From contig NZ_LT629741.1 of the NCBI RefSeq assembly GCF_900105135.1, positions 1,488,001 to 1,552,000 on the forward strand: 64,000 nucleotides of DNA, written 5' to 3'. Shown one piece after another: positions 8,288 to 16,422 of this stretch. The notes below the pieces were generated by a model. The model was not told the origin of the DNA, did not search any database, and was given only the letters and a program-made list of their open reading frames with translations. Made by a program: the position numbers and the translations under genes. The stretch comes from Gramella sp. MAR_2010_147. GTDB lineage: Bacteria; Bacteroidota; Bacteroidia; Flavobacteriales; Flavobacteriaceae. The first letter of the stretch is position 1. Every line of letters begins with the position of its first letter.

Positions 8288-9439
8288 TTAACGGAAATTT
8301 ACTGCTTTCATAGCTTCTTCGAGCATGGAAGTTTTAGAATTCACATATCTTGCTGTCATTCTCATATCCGAATGCCCCATCAATTTCATTATATAAAAAG
8401 GCTGAACATTATTACTTGCTAACATCGATCCAAAAGTATGTCTAGCCGTATGAAAGGATACTCGCTTATTAATATGAGCTCTTCGCGCAATAAATTTAAG
8501 ATCTCTATTGACTGATACGTTACATCGGAAGGGAAATACCCTATTACCTGATTTAATGCTCTTAAATTTATTTATAATCTCCTTAGCTTCTTTATTTAAA
8601 GGTATTTTGACCTTCTTACCCGTTTTTTGCATTTCAACCTCAATTCTCCCTCCAATGATTTGATCTTTCCTAAGGTTTATCAAATCAGAATATCTTAAGC
8701 CTGTAAAGCATCCAAATAAAAATAAATCTCTGGTATGATTCAAACCGTTTGAAAGCTTACCTATATTCAGGTTAACAGTCGCGAAGGCATTCAGTTCCTT
8801 TTTAGTTAAAAACTCTTCCCTTACATTCTCCTTCGGTTTTTTTATCCTCTTGCATGGATTACTTTTTATCAATTCTAATCTCACAAATTCCTCAAGGATA
8901 GTACAAAATATCTTCCGCCTTGTTGCTATTCCACTTGCACCTACCTTTTTATCAGAGGATAAATAATGAAGAAATTCAGTTATAAACTTATAATTGATTT
9001 CAATTAAACTTAAACAGGGCTGATACTCTTTCAACTGTTTTTTAAATAGCTTATAATGATACTGAGTTCCCGGTTTAATGGTTTTAAATTTCCTTTCGCA
9101 AAATTTATCGAAAAGGCAATAAAAGTCTTTGTCTTTCTCACCGTGGTAAAACAATTTTGCTTGAGTAATATTTAATGGTTTCCCAGCTAATTCCTGCTCT
9201 ATAAAAAAATCGTTAAATTGTTGTTTTCGTTTTTCTAGTATATTTTTCAAATCAACAAGCTTTCCTTTTTTTCGAGGGCAATTATTATTATCGTCCCATT
9301 CAGTTTTTTTTAGTGACTCCCCCACAGGAAGACGAACAGATTTACTATTGATAATAATTAAATAATTAAGTGGAAAAGTTCCGTCTTTCTTTTCTTTGTC
9401 CTTCCTTAAAATTGTTTTTACTGACCATGAATTTTTCAT
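8288..9439 (-). CDS. Tyrosine-family site-specific integrase
   Basis: A 383-residue recombinase with three parts: an arm-type DNA-binding N terminus (to about 95), a SAM-like core-binding domain (about 100-200) and the catalytic domain. The catalytic set is complete: Arg249 (TGLRYSDL), probable Lys272-276 in the beta hairpin, His330 and Arg333 (SFHTARHTF), His356 (MGHSDMR) and Tyr365 (TARYVN). It belongs to the Bacteroidota type found in integrative elements and phages. It lies next to the tRNA-Arg gene and points away from it, which is the usual place for the integrase of a tRNA-targeting island. Confidence 0.93.
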   Translation of the reverse strand: MKNSWSVKTILRKDKEKKDGTFPLNYLIIINSKSVRLPVGESLKKTEWDDNNNCPRKKGKLVDLKNILEKRKQQFNDFFIEQELAGKPLNITQAKLFYHGEKDKDFYCLFDKFCERKFKTIKPGTQYHYKLFKKQLKEYQPCLSLIEINYKFITEFLHYLSSDKKVGASGIATRRKIFCTILEEFVRLELIKSNPCKRIKKPKENVREEFLTKKELNAFATVNLNIGKLSNGLNHTRDLFLFGCFTGLRYSDLINLRKDQIIGGRIEVEMQKTGKKVKIPLNKEAKEIINKFKSIKSGNRVFPFRCNVSVNRDLKFIARRAHINKRVSFHTARHTFGSMLASNNVQPFYIMKLMGHSDMRMTARYVNSKTSMLEEAMKAVNFR

Positions 9440-9503
9440 TGTGAATTATTTTTAATTTTAGTTCACATTGTATAATACCTCCGAACCAAAATTTCTTCAC
9501 AAT
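9440..9503. promoter_or_regulatory. TTCACA inverted repeats before the integrase start
   Basis: TGTGAA at 9440-9445 and TTCACA at 9462-9467 form a dyad directly before the integrase ATG, and TTCACAAT recurs at 9496-9503. This could be an operator for the integrase promoter. The site is short and could be chance. Confidence 0.3.
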
Positions 9504-9678
9504 AAAATTTTATGATTTTTTACAAAGATCAAAGAAATCCCAATGGGAATAGGAGTTCCCGAAGAATGTTAAAATTTAGAATTCTCCCATTTACTTTCCA
9601 TGAAGTACCACAAGTTTCAAGACTAAAAGAGAGTTAACTCTACTTTATAATTTCACAAATTTCGTTTGTAAAAAAAAG

Positions 9679-9699
9679 AGGGCTAACTATAGGGCTAAT
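9679..9699. repeat. Right copy of tandem AGGGCTAA island-end motif
   Basis: AGGGCTAAC and AGGGCTAAT separated by TAT, about 105 bp from the tRNA-Arg 3' end. It matches the pair at 32-52 at 20 of 21 positions and in the same orientation. The 9440-9800 interval has no gene and otherwise contains only short dyads and a terminator. Confidence 0.55.
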
Positions 9700-9744
9700 G
9701 AATTTGTCTAAATATGACCAAATTTGGGTAAGGTTATAAATAAA

Positions 9745-9769
9745 AAAACCCCACTATTAGTGAGGTTTT
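9745..9769 (-). terminator. Terminator after tRNA-Arg
   Basis: An 11-bp imperfect stem (AAAACCTCACT, loop of three bases) runs into seven T on the minus strand, 35 bp past the tRNA 3' end. Confidence 0.65.
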
Positions 9770-9803
9770 AAGGACTTTGTTAGTCAAAGTTAGACTTATT
9801 TTG

Positions 9804-9877
9804 TGACCTCGCCAGGATTCAAACCTGGAACCTTCTGAGCCGTAATCAGATGCGCTATTCAGTTGCGCCACGAGGCC
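9804..9877 (-). tRNA. tRNA-Arg (anticodon ACG)
   Basis: The cloverleaf is complete on the minus strand: acceptor stem GGCCTCG with CGAGGTC, D arm GCGC/GCGC, anticodon stem TCTGA/TCAGA around loop TTACGGC, and T arm CCAGG-TTTGAAT-CCTGG. The anticodon is ACG. CCA is not encoded. It is probably the integration target of the island, whose integrase gene begins about 365 bp from its 3' end. Confidence 0.93.
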
Positions 9878-9912
9878 TTAAAATATTGCTTTGCTGTCTT
9901 GCTAAGCGGGTG

Positions 9913-9920
9913 CAAATATA
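9913..9920 (-). promoter_or_regulatory. Promoter -7 box for tRNA-Arg
   Basis: TATATTTG on the minus strand fits the Bacteroidota TAnnTTTG -7 element, 36 bp before the tRNA. The identical box precedes tRNA-Gly. No clear -33 TTTG is seen. Confidence 0.45.
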
Positions 9921-9966
9921 TATCCTTTTTAGAAAAGGAAAAACCATTTTTAGAAAAATTAATTAA

Positions 9967-9989
9967 AAAAGGCGGACAAGCCGCCTTTT
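9967..9989 (-). terminator. Terminator after the M57-like protease gene
   Basis: Stem AAAAGGCGG with CCGCCTTTT and a 5-nt loop, followed on the minus strand by T residues, 23 bp past the stop codon of the protease gene. Confidence 0.75.
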
Positions 9990-10012
9990 ATATAAGTACC
10001 CGGTTTGTTTAG

Positions 10013-10846
10013 TTAGTATAAGTAATTAAGGGCTGTTTCATCGTTTGCTCCAAATTCGCCATCTTCATTAGCTCCAAAGCAAGCAAGCATTACAGAAGTA
10101 GCGTCATATCCGGTTGGGGTTCCAGGAATATGAACTGCTCCATCAGGATCAGCACTTTCTCCACTCTGTCCACAGCTTTCACGACTAAACCAGTCTGTAT
10201 GACGCAGTCCAACCGAATGTCCAATTTCGTGAGTTATTACATGTTCATTGGTGTTTGTACTGTATGCTTCCATTCCTGAAAAGATTTGCACATACTTATA
10301 AGGGTTTCCGTTGCTTGGAAAACCTGCGACTCCACCTGCTTGTCCATTTTGGTTTTGATACACTACGATATCATAAGGTGTATAATTGGTTCCAAAAGTA
10401 ACTGTGAACGTAATTCCCAGGTTTAAGGCATTGTAGTTATCAATCGTCCACTGCAATGCAGTTCTTTGCTTTGTAGTTAAAGCTTGCGAACCACCAGTGT
10501 AACCAATTACATTAACTGTTCTTGGAGTGCTTACCAGGTTGTAAGTTCGGTATTGCTTATCTGTAACCGATACAGATGACATGGTTTGCATTTGTTCAGC
10601 TGTCATTGCAATATCACCTTCAATCAGATAATTTTCAGTAAAACTACCATCGGGTAGTAACATTTTGTTTTTTTCGACATGTTTGGAATTAAAATGAAGA
10701 TCGGCAACTTTATCCCGAACCTGCTTTGATATACCATCAGAAGGTTTTTCAGCAGTTTCAGCTACAGATTCAGATACCTGATCTTTCTCACAAGAAGTAA
10801 ATACAGAAATCGCTATTAATAGCGTAAGTAGTTTAATTGTTTTCAT
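10013..10846 (-). CDS. Lipoprotein zinc metalloprotease (M57/HEIGH type)
   Basis: 277 residues with a lipoprotein signal (lipobox FTSC, Cys at about 19), so it is probably anchored to the outer membrane or exported. The extended zinc motif HEIGHSVGLRH near 205 gives three His ligands and the catalytic Glu, with the spacing of metzincins. The HEIGH form and the surrounding TAGPSNGNP-like and ADPDGAVHIPGTP-like segments fit the M57 dual-action HEIGH peptidase family. An N-terminal segment up to about 110 may be a propeptide. It is transcribed alone, between two tested-looking terminators, and is the first gene outside the island. Confidence 0.8.
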   Translation of the reverse strand: MKTIKLLTLLIAISVFTSCEKDQVSESVAETAEKPSDGISKQVRDKVADLHFNSKHVEKNKMLLPDGSFTENYLIEGDIAMTAEQMQTMSSVSVTDKQYRTYNLVSTPRTVNVIGYTGGSQALTTKQRTALQWTIDNYNALNLGITFTVTFGTNYTPYDIVVYQNQNGQAGGVAGFPSNGNPYKYVQIFSGMEAYSTNTNEHVITHEIGHSVGLRHTDWFSRESCGQSGESADPDGAVHIPGTPTGYDATSVMLACFGANEDGEFGANDETALNYLY

Positions 10847-10957
10847 AAGTAGGTTTTAATTTTTGGGGCACTTATGAGCACAAGCTAGAAAAATCTTTGA
10901 AATTTCCAGGGTATAGAATGTTAAAATGTAAGATTTTTCTTATTTATGAGTGCGTAT

Positions 10958-11233
10958 TTATACGATTTCCGCACTGAGACCGGCATCTAATAATTTAGAG
11001 CAACGTGGTTTCAATTCTTTATAAGGTCCGGTTTTTACAGTACATTTTCCCTTATAATGAACAAGAATTGAACACTGTTCCGCCTGCTCAGGAGTATGTT
11101 CACAGGCATCGATTAAAGTATCAATAACATGGTCAAATGTATTATAATCATCATTGTATAATACAATCTCGTTTTCTTTTTTCTCTTTGGTCTTTACTTC
11201 GACCTTTTCTAATAATTCTTCTTTGGTGCTCAT
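10958..11233 (-). CDS. clpS: ClpS, Clp protease adaptor
   Basis: ClpS delivers N-degron substrates to ClpA or ClpC. The core matches: EIVLYNDDYNTFDHVIDTLIDACEHTPEQAEQ, where NDDYNTF is the substrate-pocket signature, and a YKELKPRCSKLLDAGLSAEI C terminus. I start it at MSTKEELLEK (91 residues) because the eight residues before that Met look like leader sequence and flavobacterial ClpS proteins begin this way; an upstream ATG at 11257 is possible. It follows prmA in the same direction with a 55-bp gap, probably in one transcript. Confidence 0.92.
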   Translation of the reverse strand: MSTKEELLEKVEVKTKEKKENEIVLYNDDYNTFDHVIDTLIDACEHTPEQAEQCSILVHYKGKCTVKTGPYKELKPRCSKLLDAGLSAEIV

Positions 11234-11288
11234 CTTCAAAAATTTCTCTTTCAACATGCGTTAAAGATACAAATAATGATCAAAAACC

Positions 11289-12122
11289 TTAGCGTGAAAA
11301 TTTTGCGGCTATCCAATCGTTTCTTTCAAAATTTTCGATAAAATTCAAACCAATTTCCGCACAAGCTTTTTTTATAGCAGGAAGGTCTCCAGCATAAAAG
11401 CCACTAAGAAAAAGCTGCCCGTTTTCTTTCAGGTTCTTTCCATATACTGGTATATCCCGTAAAAGGATATTTCTGTTTATATTAGCGAGAATAATATCAT
11501 ATTCACGACCCTCTAGCAACTCTGCTCCTCCTTCTTCCACATTAATATGTTCACAGTCATTTCTGCTAATATTCTCCAGGGTGTTCAAATAACACCAATT
11601 ATCAATATCTATAGCATCTATAGTTCTTGCGCCTTTCATAGCCGCCAGAATAGCCAGAACCCCGGTGCCGCATCCCATATCCAAAACACTTTTCCCTTCC
11701 CACTCATTTTTAAGGATATGCTGGATCATCATATGGGTAGTCGCATGGTGTCCTGTTCCAAAAGACATCTTGGGCTCGATAACAATATCAAAATCTACAT
11801 CCAGTTTTTCGTGAAAAGGTGCTCTAACACTACAATGATCATCAACCAAAATGGGGGTGAAATTCTTTTCCCATTCCTCATTCCAATTTACCCGCTCTAT
11901 TTCTTTTTGATCATAACTGATCTTGAAATCTTCAGATTGCAAAATATGTACATTGGCCAGAATATCCTCTTCGTATTCCTCTTCGGGAATATAAGCTGTG
12001 ATACCATCGTCGTTCTCTACAAAACTCTCAAAACCAAGATAGCCTAATTCAGCGATAAGAATTTCAGAGGCCGGCTGTACCGGTTCTATCTTAAACTGAA
12101 ATTCAAAGTAATTCCCTGCCAT
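11289..12122 (-). CDS. prmA: Ribosomal protein L11 methyltransferase
   Basis: PrmA trimethylates lysines and the N terminus of ribosomal protein L11. The 277-residue protein has the N-terminal L11-recognition domain and then a class I SAM methyltransferase: EPKMSFGTGHHATT and LDMGCGTGVLAILAAMKGA bind SAM, and DIILANINRNILL is motif IV. It starts 2 bp after the tpiA stop, so the two are coupled. Confidence 0.95.
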   Translation of the reverse strand: MAGNYFEFQFKIEPVQPASEILIAELGYLGFESFVENDDGITAYIPEEEYEEDILANVHILQSEDFKISYDQKEIERVNWNEEWEKNFTPILVDDHCSVRAPFHEKLDVDFDIVIEPKMSFGTGHHATTHMMIQHILKNEWEGKSVLDMGCGTGVLAILAAMKGARTIDAIDIDNWCYLNTLENISRNDCEHINVEEGGAELLEGREYDIILANINRNILLRDIPVYGKNLKENGQLFLSGFYAGDLPAIKKACAEIGLNFIENFERNDWIAAKFSR

Positions 12123-12124
12123 TT

Positions 12125-12877
12125 TTAAAATGAATTAACGATCTCTACAAAATCTACTGCATTTAAACTTGCTCCTCCAATAAGCCCCCCATCTACATCT
12201 TCTTTCGCAAAGATCTCTTTTGCATTATTAGGTTTCACACTTCCGCCGTAAAGAATAGAAGTATTATCTGCCACTTCTTTCCCTACATTTTTATTTAAAA
12301 GCTCTCGTACATGTTTATGCATTTCCTGAGCCTGTTCCGGGCTAGCAGTTTCACCTGTTCCAATTGCCCAAACTGGTTCGTATGCCAGAATGATATTTTT
12401 CCAGGCGCTCTGTGGTAACTGAAAAAGACTTTCCTTTAATTGCTTTTCTACAAGATCAAAATGCTTTTCGCTTTTTCGATCTTCCAGCTCTTCGCCAAAA
12501 CAAAAGATCACCTTCATTTCATTATCTATTGCGGCCTGTACTTTTTTGGCAAGAATATCATGGGTTTCATCGAAATGAGCTCTTCGCTCACTGTGACCAA
12601 TAATTACGGTTGTAATCCCTATACTTTTCAACATGCTGGCAGAGACTTCGCCGGTAAAAGCTCCTTTTTCGCTTTCATGCATATTTTGCGCAGCAACTAT
12701 AACCGGAGTATCTTTAAGAGCCTGGAAAGCTGGATAAAGATTTGTGAAAGAAGGAGCTACCATCACTGTAGCCTTTGGATCCCTAACCATCTGAAGTTTT
12801 AACTTACTTAAAAGTTCTTCAGTTTCTGCAAGATCATTATTCATTTTCCAGTTTCCGGCAACTATATTGTCTCTCAT
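12125..12877 (-). CDS. tpiA: Triose-phosphate isomerase
   Basis: TpiA interconverts dihydroxyacetone phosphate and glyceraldehyde 3-phosphate in glycolysis. The 250 residues match the family length. GNWKMN holds the substrate-binding Lys, IIGHSERR the catalytic His, LAYEPVWAIGTG the catalytic Glu, and GGSVKPNN and LIGGASL the phosphate-binding loops. It heads the tpiA-prmA-clpS group and is separated by 148 bp from the gene upstream. Confidence 0.97.
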   Translation of the reverse strand: MRDNIVAGNWKMNNDLAETEELLSKLKLQMVRDPKATVMVAPSFTNLYPAFQALKDTPVIVAAQNMHESEKGAFTGEVSASMLKSIGITTVIIGHSERRAHFDETHDILAKKVQAAIDNEMKVIFCFGEELEDRKSEKHFDLVEKQLKESLFQLPQSAWKNIILAYEPVWAIGTGETASPEQAQEMHKHVRELLNKNVGKEVADNTSILYGGSVKPNNAKEIFAKEDVDGGLIGGASLNAVDFVEIVNSF

Positions 12878-12936
12878 AATTTTATGTTTTGGTTCGATAG
12901 TTTTTTACTGAAATCAGGAGATTTCAGCAACAATAA

Positions 12937-12944
12937 CAAATATA
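12937..12944 (-). promoter_or_regulatory. Possible tpiA promoter -7 box
   Basis: TATATTTG on the minus strand, 60 bp before the tpiA start. A matching -33 element is not seen at the usual spacing. Confidence 0.35.
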
Positions 12945-13025
12945 AGTAAAGGAAGACTCACTGTATCTTAAACCGAAGCAAAACCTTGAATTTTTAGCGA
13001 CTTTTCAATGACTTCCCTTAAAATT

Positions 13026-14120
13026 TTACAATTTGATATCAGAAGCGTCGAACCAGTGTTTTTTCTGAGTGATTGTTCCTTTCTCAAGAGTAAGAAATCC
13101 CGGGTTAGAGCGAACAATTGTTTTTAAAGCTGTCTCATCGGTTTGATAAAAATCAAAATCCAGATTGTATTCTTTTATTAATTCATTCTGGAATTCTTCT
13201 CCTGAAGCGGTAAGACCTATTACCCGATACCCCTTTTGCTTAGCATTTTCGCTTAAAGATTTTACAGCCTCGTACCCATCTCTTTCGGTAGAACGAAGAT
13301 TATAAGCTACTATCAACAAAACCTTATTTGCAGATAGCACTTCATCTGTAATATCCCCTTCCTTCCCTTCAATTACGAAATCATGTATAGGAGCAATGGC
13401 ATTCTCCCCCGTTTGTGTGGTTTCCACACCGATAAATTCACCATCAATCTGAGGATAAGCACCATTATTCTTAATTACTTTCTCCTCTCCATCTACTTTG
13501 AATTTCCAGCTGTAAGTCACTTCTGCCATCGCCGCACCCTCCGGCAGTTTCATTTTTTCCGGAATATTATTCCCGATGCTGTAAGGTCTGAAATCGAAAA
13601 CAGGAAGATGCATTAAAACATGATAGCAAAATGCAAAACAAGCCATAAACGAAGCAAAAATAACCCATTTATGATATTTCACCGGAAAAATAGGATTGAT
13701 ATATTTCTGATTGAAAAAGATAATTAAGATCAAAAACAACAGTATTATATCTTTATAAAAAGACTCCCAGGGCGTGAGCGGGATGGCATCTCCAAAGCAT
13801 CCACAGTCTGTCACTTTATTAAAGTAAGCCGAATAAAAAGTAAGAAATGTAAAGAAAACGATCATCACCAACAGACTCCATCCTGTAAACTTCGGAGCAT
13901 ATCCAATGAGCAGCATAATTCCCAGTACAAGCTCAAAGACAACAATTAAAATGGCAATTACTAATGCAAAAGGAATTAAAAATGGAATATCCAGCACCGG
14001 TTCGCTAAAATATTCCTGCAGTTTATAAGAGAAACCAACAGGGTCATTCAGTTTTATAAATCCTGAAAAAATAAAAAGAACTCCCACCAAAATCCTGGCG
14101 ATGCTAACAATTGCTTTCAT
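13026..14120 (-). CDS. BT_3928-family DoxX-like membrane protein with thioredoxin-like C terminus
   Basis: 364 residues. The N-terminal half has about four membrane helices typical of DoxX/MauE proteins (ILVGVLFIFSGFIKLNDPVGFSYKLQEYF), with a conserved TDCGCFGDAIPLTPWESF motif carrying two Cys, as in MauE and related redox partners. A fifth helix follows near 155. The C-terminal part has an ANKVLLIVAYNL strand and a GYRVIGLTASG strand of thioredoxin-like type but lacks a CXXC motif. It overlaps nothing but sits 7 bp after the DUF1599 gene. It probably handles electrons at the membrane; the substrate is unknown. Confidence 0.8.
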   Translation of the reverse strand: MKAIVSIARILVGVLFIFSGFIKLNDPVGFSYKLQEYFSEPVLDIPFLIPFALVIAILIVVFELVLGIMLLIGYAPKFTGWSLLVMIVFFTFLTFYSAYFNKVTDCGCFGDAIPLTPWESFYKDIILLFLILIIFFNQKYINPIFPVKYHKWVIFASFMACFAFCYHVLMHLPVFDFRPYSIGNNIPEKMKLPEGAAMAEVTYSWKFKVDGEEKVIKNNGAYPQIDGEFIGVETTQTGENAIAPIHDFVIEGKEGDITDEVLSANKVLLIVAYNLRSTERDGYEAVKSLSENAKQKGYRVIGLTASGEEFQNELIKEYNLDFDFYQTDETALKTIVRSNPGFLTLEKGTITQKKHWFDASDIKL

Positions 14121-14127
14121 TGGTATT

Positions 14128-14721
14128 TTATTTAATAATAGATTTCTCTTCGGCTTCGCTAAAATGAATCATCGCAAAAACCGAATAATTGATCATATCC
14201 TGGTAATTGGCGTCTATCCCTTCACTTACGAGGGTTTTCCCTTTATTGTCTTCAATCTGTTTTACCCGTAATAATTTCTGAATAATTAGATCTGTTAGAG
14301 AGCTAATTCTCATATCACGCCAGGCTTCCCCGTAGTCGTGATTTTTATTCATCATCAATTCTTTTGTTTCAGAAATCTTTTCATCGTACAACTTGATAGC
14401 TTCTTCAGGATTAAGATCAGGTTGAAGCGCAATTCCTCTTTCCAACTGAATAAGCGCCATGACCGAATAATTGATGATCCCGATAAATTCAGATTTTTCA
14501 TCTTCGTCTACTTTTCGCACTTCACTTTCCTGCAACTGACGGATGCGCTGGGCTTTGATAAAGATTTGATCGGTTAGCGACGGCAGTCTTAAAATTCTCC
14601 AGGCACAGCCGTAATCTTTCATTTTATTTAGAAACAAACTGCGGCAGCCTTCAATTACTGCATCGTATTGTTTTGAGGTATCCTGCATGAAGTAGATGTA
14701 ATTTCCGTAAATTTCGGGCAA
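14128..14721 (-). CDS. DUF1599 protein with internal duplication
   Basis: 197 residues made of two copies of one unit of about 85 residues. Copy one contains LFLNKMKDYGCAWRILRLPSLTDQIFIKAQRIRQLQE and copy two LMMNKNHDYGEAWRDMRISSLTDLIIQKLLRVKQIED, each followed by INYSVMALIQLE or INYSVFAMIHFS. This is the DUF1599 family, which has been related to nucleotide-modifying enzymes; its function is not established. It is the first gene of the operon with BT_3928 and is divergent from folP with only 54 bp between the starts. Confidence 0.85.
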   Translation of the reverse strand: MPEIYGNYIYFMQDTSKQYDAVIEGCRSLFLNKMKDYGCAWRILRLPSLTDQIFIKAQRIRQLQESEVRKVDEDEKSEFIGIINYSVMALIQLERGIALQPDLNPEEAIKLYDEKISETKELMMNKNHDYGEAWRDMRISSLTDLIIQKLLRVKQIEDNKGKTLVSEGIDANYQDMINYSVFAMIHFSEAEEKSIIK

Positions 14722-14735
14722 ATATTTCAGATAGT

Positions 14736-14743
14736 CAAAGATA
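14736..14743 (-). promoter_or_regulatory. Promoter -7 box for the DUF1599 operon
   Basis: TATCTTTG on the minus strand fits TAnnTTTG, 15 bp before the start codon. It lies in the 54-bp interval shared with folP. Confidence 0.4.
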
Positions 14744-14775
14744 TTTCCAGGCCACCAAAAAACCTAAAGAATCCC

Positions 14776-15600
14776 ATGTTTATCAATTGTAAAGGCAAAC
14801 TCCTCGATCTTTCACAGCCAAAAGTAATGGGAATTATAAATATCACTCCCGATTCTTTTTACAGCGGAAGCAGGTCTAATACTGAAAAAGAGATCCTTTT
14901 CACCGCAGAAAAAATGCTGGAAGAGGGAGCTACTTTTCTGGATCTGGGTGCTTACAGTTCGAGACCTGGTGCTAACGATATTTCGGTTGAAGAGGAATTA
15001 AGCCGAATGCTTCCGGCAATTGAACTTATTTTGAAAGAATTCCCGAAAGCCCTGATTTCCATTGATACTTTTAGAGCTAAAGTTGCCGAAAAAAGCATCG
15101 AAGCCGGAGCTGCGATCATCAATGATATTTCTGCAGGAAAACTGGATGATCAAATGCTTTCTATTATTGCCAAACATCAGGTTCCTTATATTATGATGCA
15201 TATGAAGGGAACGCCGCAAAACATGAAAGATCAAAACCAGTATAAAGATCTGGCTTCAGAAGTTCTTTTCTATTTTTCAGAAAGAATTAGAGCAGCAAGA
15301 GACTTAGGTATTCATGATATTATTATTGATCCGGGCTTCGGTTTCGCAAAAAATATAGCACAGAATTTTGAGCTTTTATCAAAACTTGAGCTTTTCAGCA
15401 ATCTGGAACTACCTTTACTGATTGGAGTTTCAAGAAAAAGTATGATCTGGAAGAAACTAGATATTTCAGCAGATGATGCTCTAAATGGAACCAGCATCCT
15501 TAATACTGCAGCTTTATTGAAAGGAGCCAATATTTTACGGGTCCATGATGTGAAAGAAGCCGTGGAATGCATCAAATTAACCCGTGAATTGATAAACTAA
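14776..15600 (+). CDS. folP: Dihydropteroate synthase
   Basis: FolP joins p-aminobenzoate to the pterin diphosphate in folate synthesis and is the sulfonamide target. In 274 residues it shows MGIINITPDSFYSGSR near the N terminus, the ISIDTF and IINDISAG strands, DPGFGFAKN and GVSRKSM, all pterin-site signatures. It is followed 37 bp later by cdaA, a common pairing in Bacteroidota. Confidence 0.96.
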   Translation: MFINCKGKLLDLSQPKVMGIINITPDSFYSGSRSNTEKEILFTAEKMLEEGATFLDLGAYSSRPGANDISVEEELSRMLPAIELILKEFPKALISIDTFRAKVAEKSIEAGAAIINDISAGKLDDQMLSIIAKHQVPYIMMHMKGTPQNMKDQNQYKDLASEVLFYFSERIRAARDLGIHDIIIDPGFGFAKNIAQNFELLSKLELFSNLELPLLIGVSRKSMIWKKLDISADDALNGTSILNTAALLKGANILRVHDVKEAVECIKLTRELIN

Positions 15601-15637
15601 TTTTAGATTTTCTATTTTTACATAAAACCCCCGCAAT

Positions 15638-16411
15638 TTGGACATCATAGATCTTCGAATTCTCGATATCCTGGATATTGTTTTTGTAGCCCTTCTGCTT
15701 TACTATGTTTATAAACTGGTAAGAGGCACGGTAGCTGTTAATATTTTTATTGGTATCGTTGTTATTTACCTCGTCTGGCTACTTACCCAGTTGCTTCAAA
15801 TGGAATTACTGAGCAGTGTGCTTGGCGAATTTGTAGGTGTTGGAGTATTTGCTTTAATCGTCGTATTTCAGCAAGAAATTAGAAAGTTCCTGTTAATGAT
15901 AGGCTCTACGAACTTCACCCAGAAAGGTAGATTTTTTAAAAGTTTTAAGTTCAGCAGGGATGATTTCGATTCAAAAATTAATGTTGATGCAATTGTAGAC
16001 GCATGCGAAACTATGGGAAAAACCTATACGGGAGCGCTTATGGTAATACAAAAAAGCAACAAACTGGATTTTGTCAAGAATACCGGGGATAAAATGAAGA
16101 TAGAACTGAATCAACCAATTCTTGAATCCATTTTCTTCAAAAACAGTCCGTTACATGATGGAGCTATGGTGATCGAAGAAAATAAGATCACCGCGACCCG
16201 GGTAATTTTGCCGGTTTCAAACGATAGATCTATTCCGCTAAGGTTTGGATTAAGACATCGTGCCGCCGTTGGAATCACAGAAAAAACCGATGCTTTGGCA
16301 CTGGTTGTAAGCGAAGAAACCGGGCAGACTTCTTATATAAAAGACGGACAGTTCGTGATGTTTGAAACAATGGAAGAATTAAAAGACAGGATCAAAGAAG
16401 ATCTTAGTTAA
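15638..16411 (+). CDS. cdaA: Diadenylate cyclase CdaA
   Basis: This membrane enzyme makes cyclic di-AMP from two ATP. It has three N-terminal membrane helices up to about residue 80 and a DAC domain with HDGAMVI and RHRAAVG, the two catalytic motifs. The start codon is TTG, giving MDIIDLRILDILD; no ATG is available without losing the first helix. It is linked to folP. Cyclic di-AMP usually controls potassium and osmotic balance. Confidence 0.93.
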   Translation: MDIIDLRILDILDIVFVALLLYYVYKLVRGTVAVNIFIGIVVIYLVWLLTQLLQMELLSSVLGEFVGVGVFALIVVFQQEIRKFLLMIGSTNFTQKGRFFKSFKFSRDDFDSKINVDAIVDACETMGKTYTGALMVIQKSNKLDFVKNTGDKMKIELNQPILESIFFKNSPLHDGAMVIEENKITATRVILPVSNDRSIPLRFGLRHRAAVGITEKTDALALVVSEETGQTSYIKDGQFVMFETMEELKDRIKEDLS

Positions 16412-16422
16412 AAGATTTGTTT

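Noticed and set aside
5563..9439. Inovirus (filamentous) prophage
   Set aside because: An initiator-like protein and an integrase are present, but no Zot-like ATPase, coat or adsorption genes.
11547..12047. Open plus-strand frame inside prmA
   Set aside because: Fully antisense to a clear prmA gene and has no family signature.
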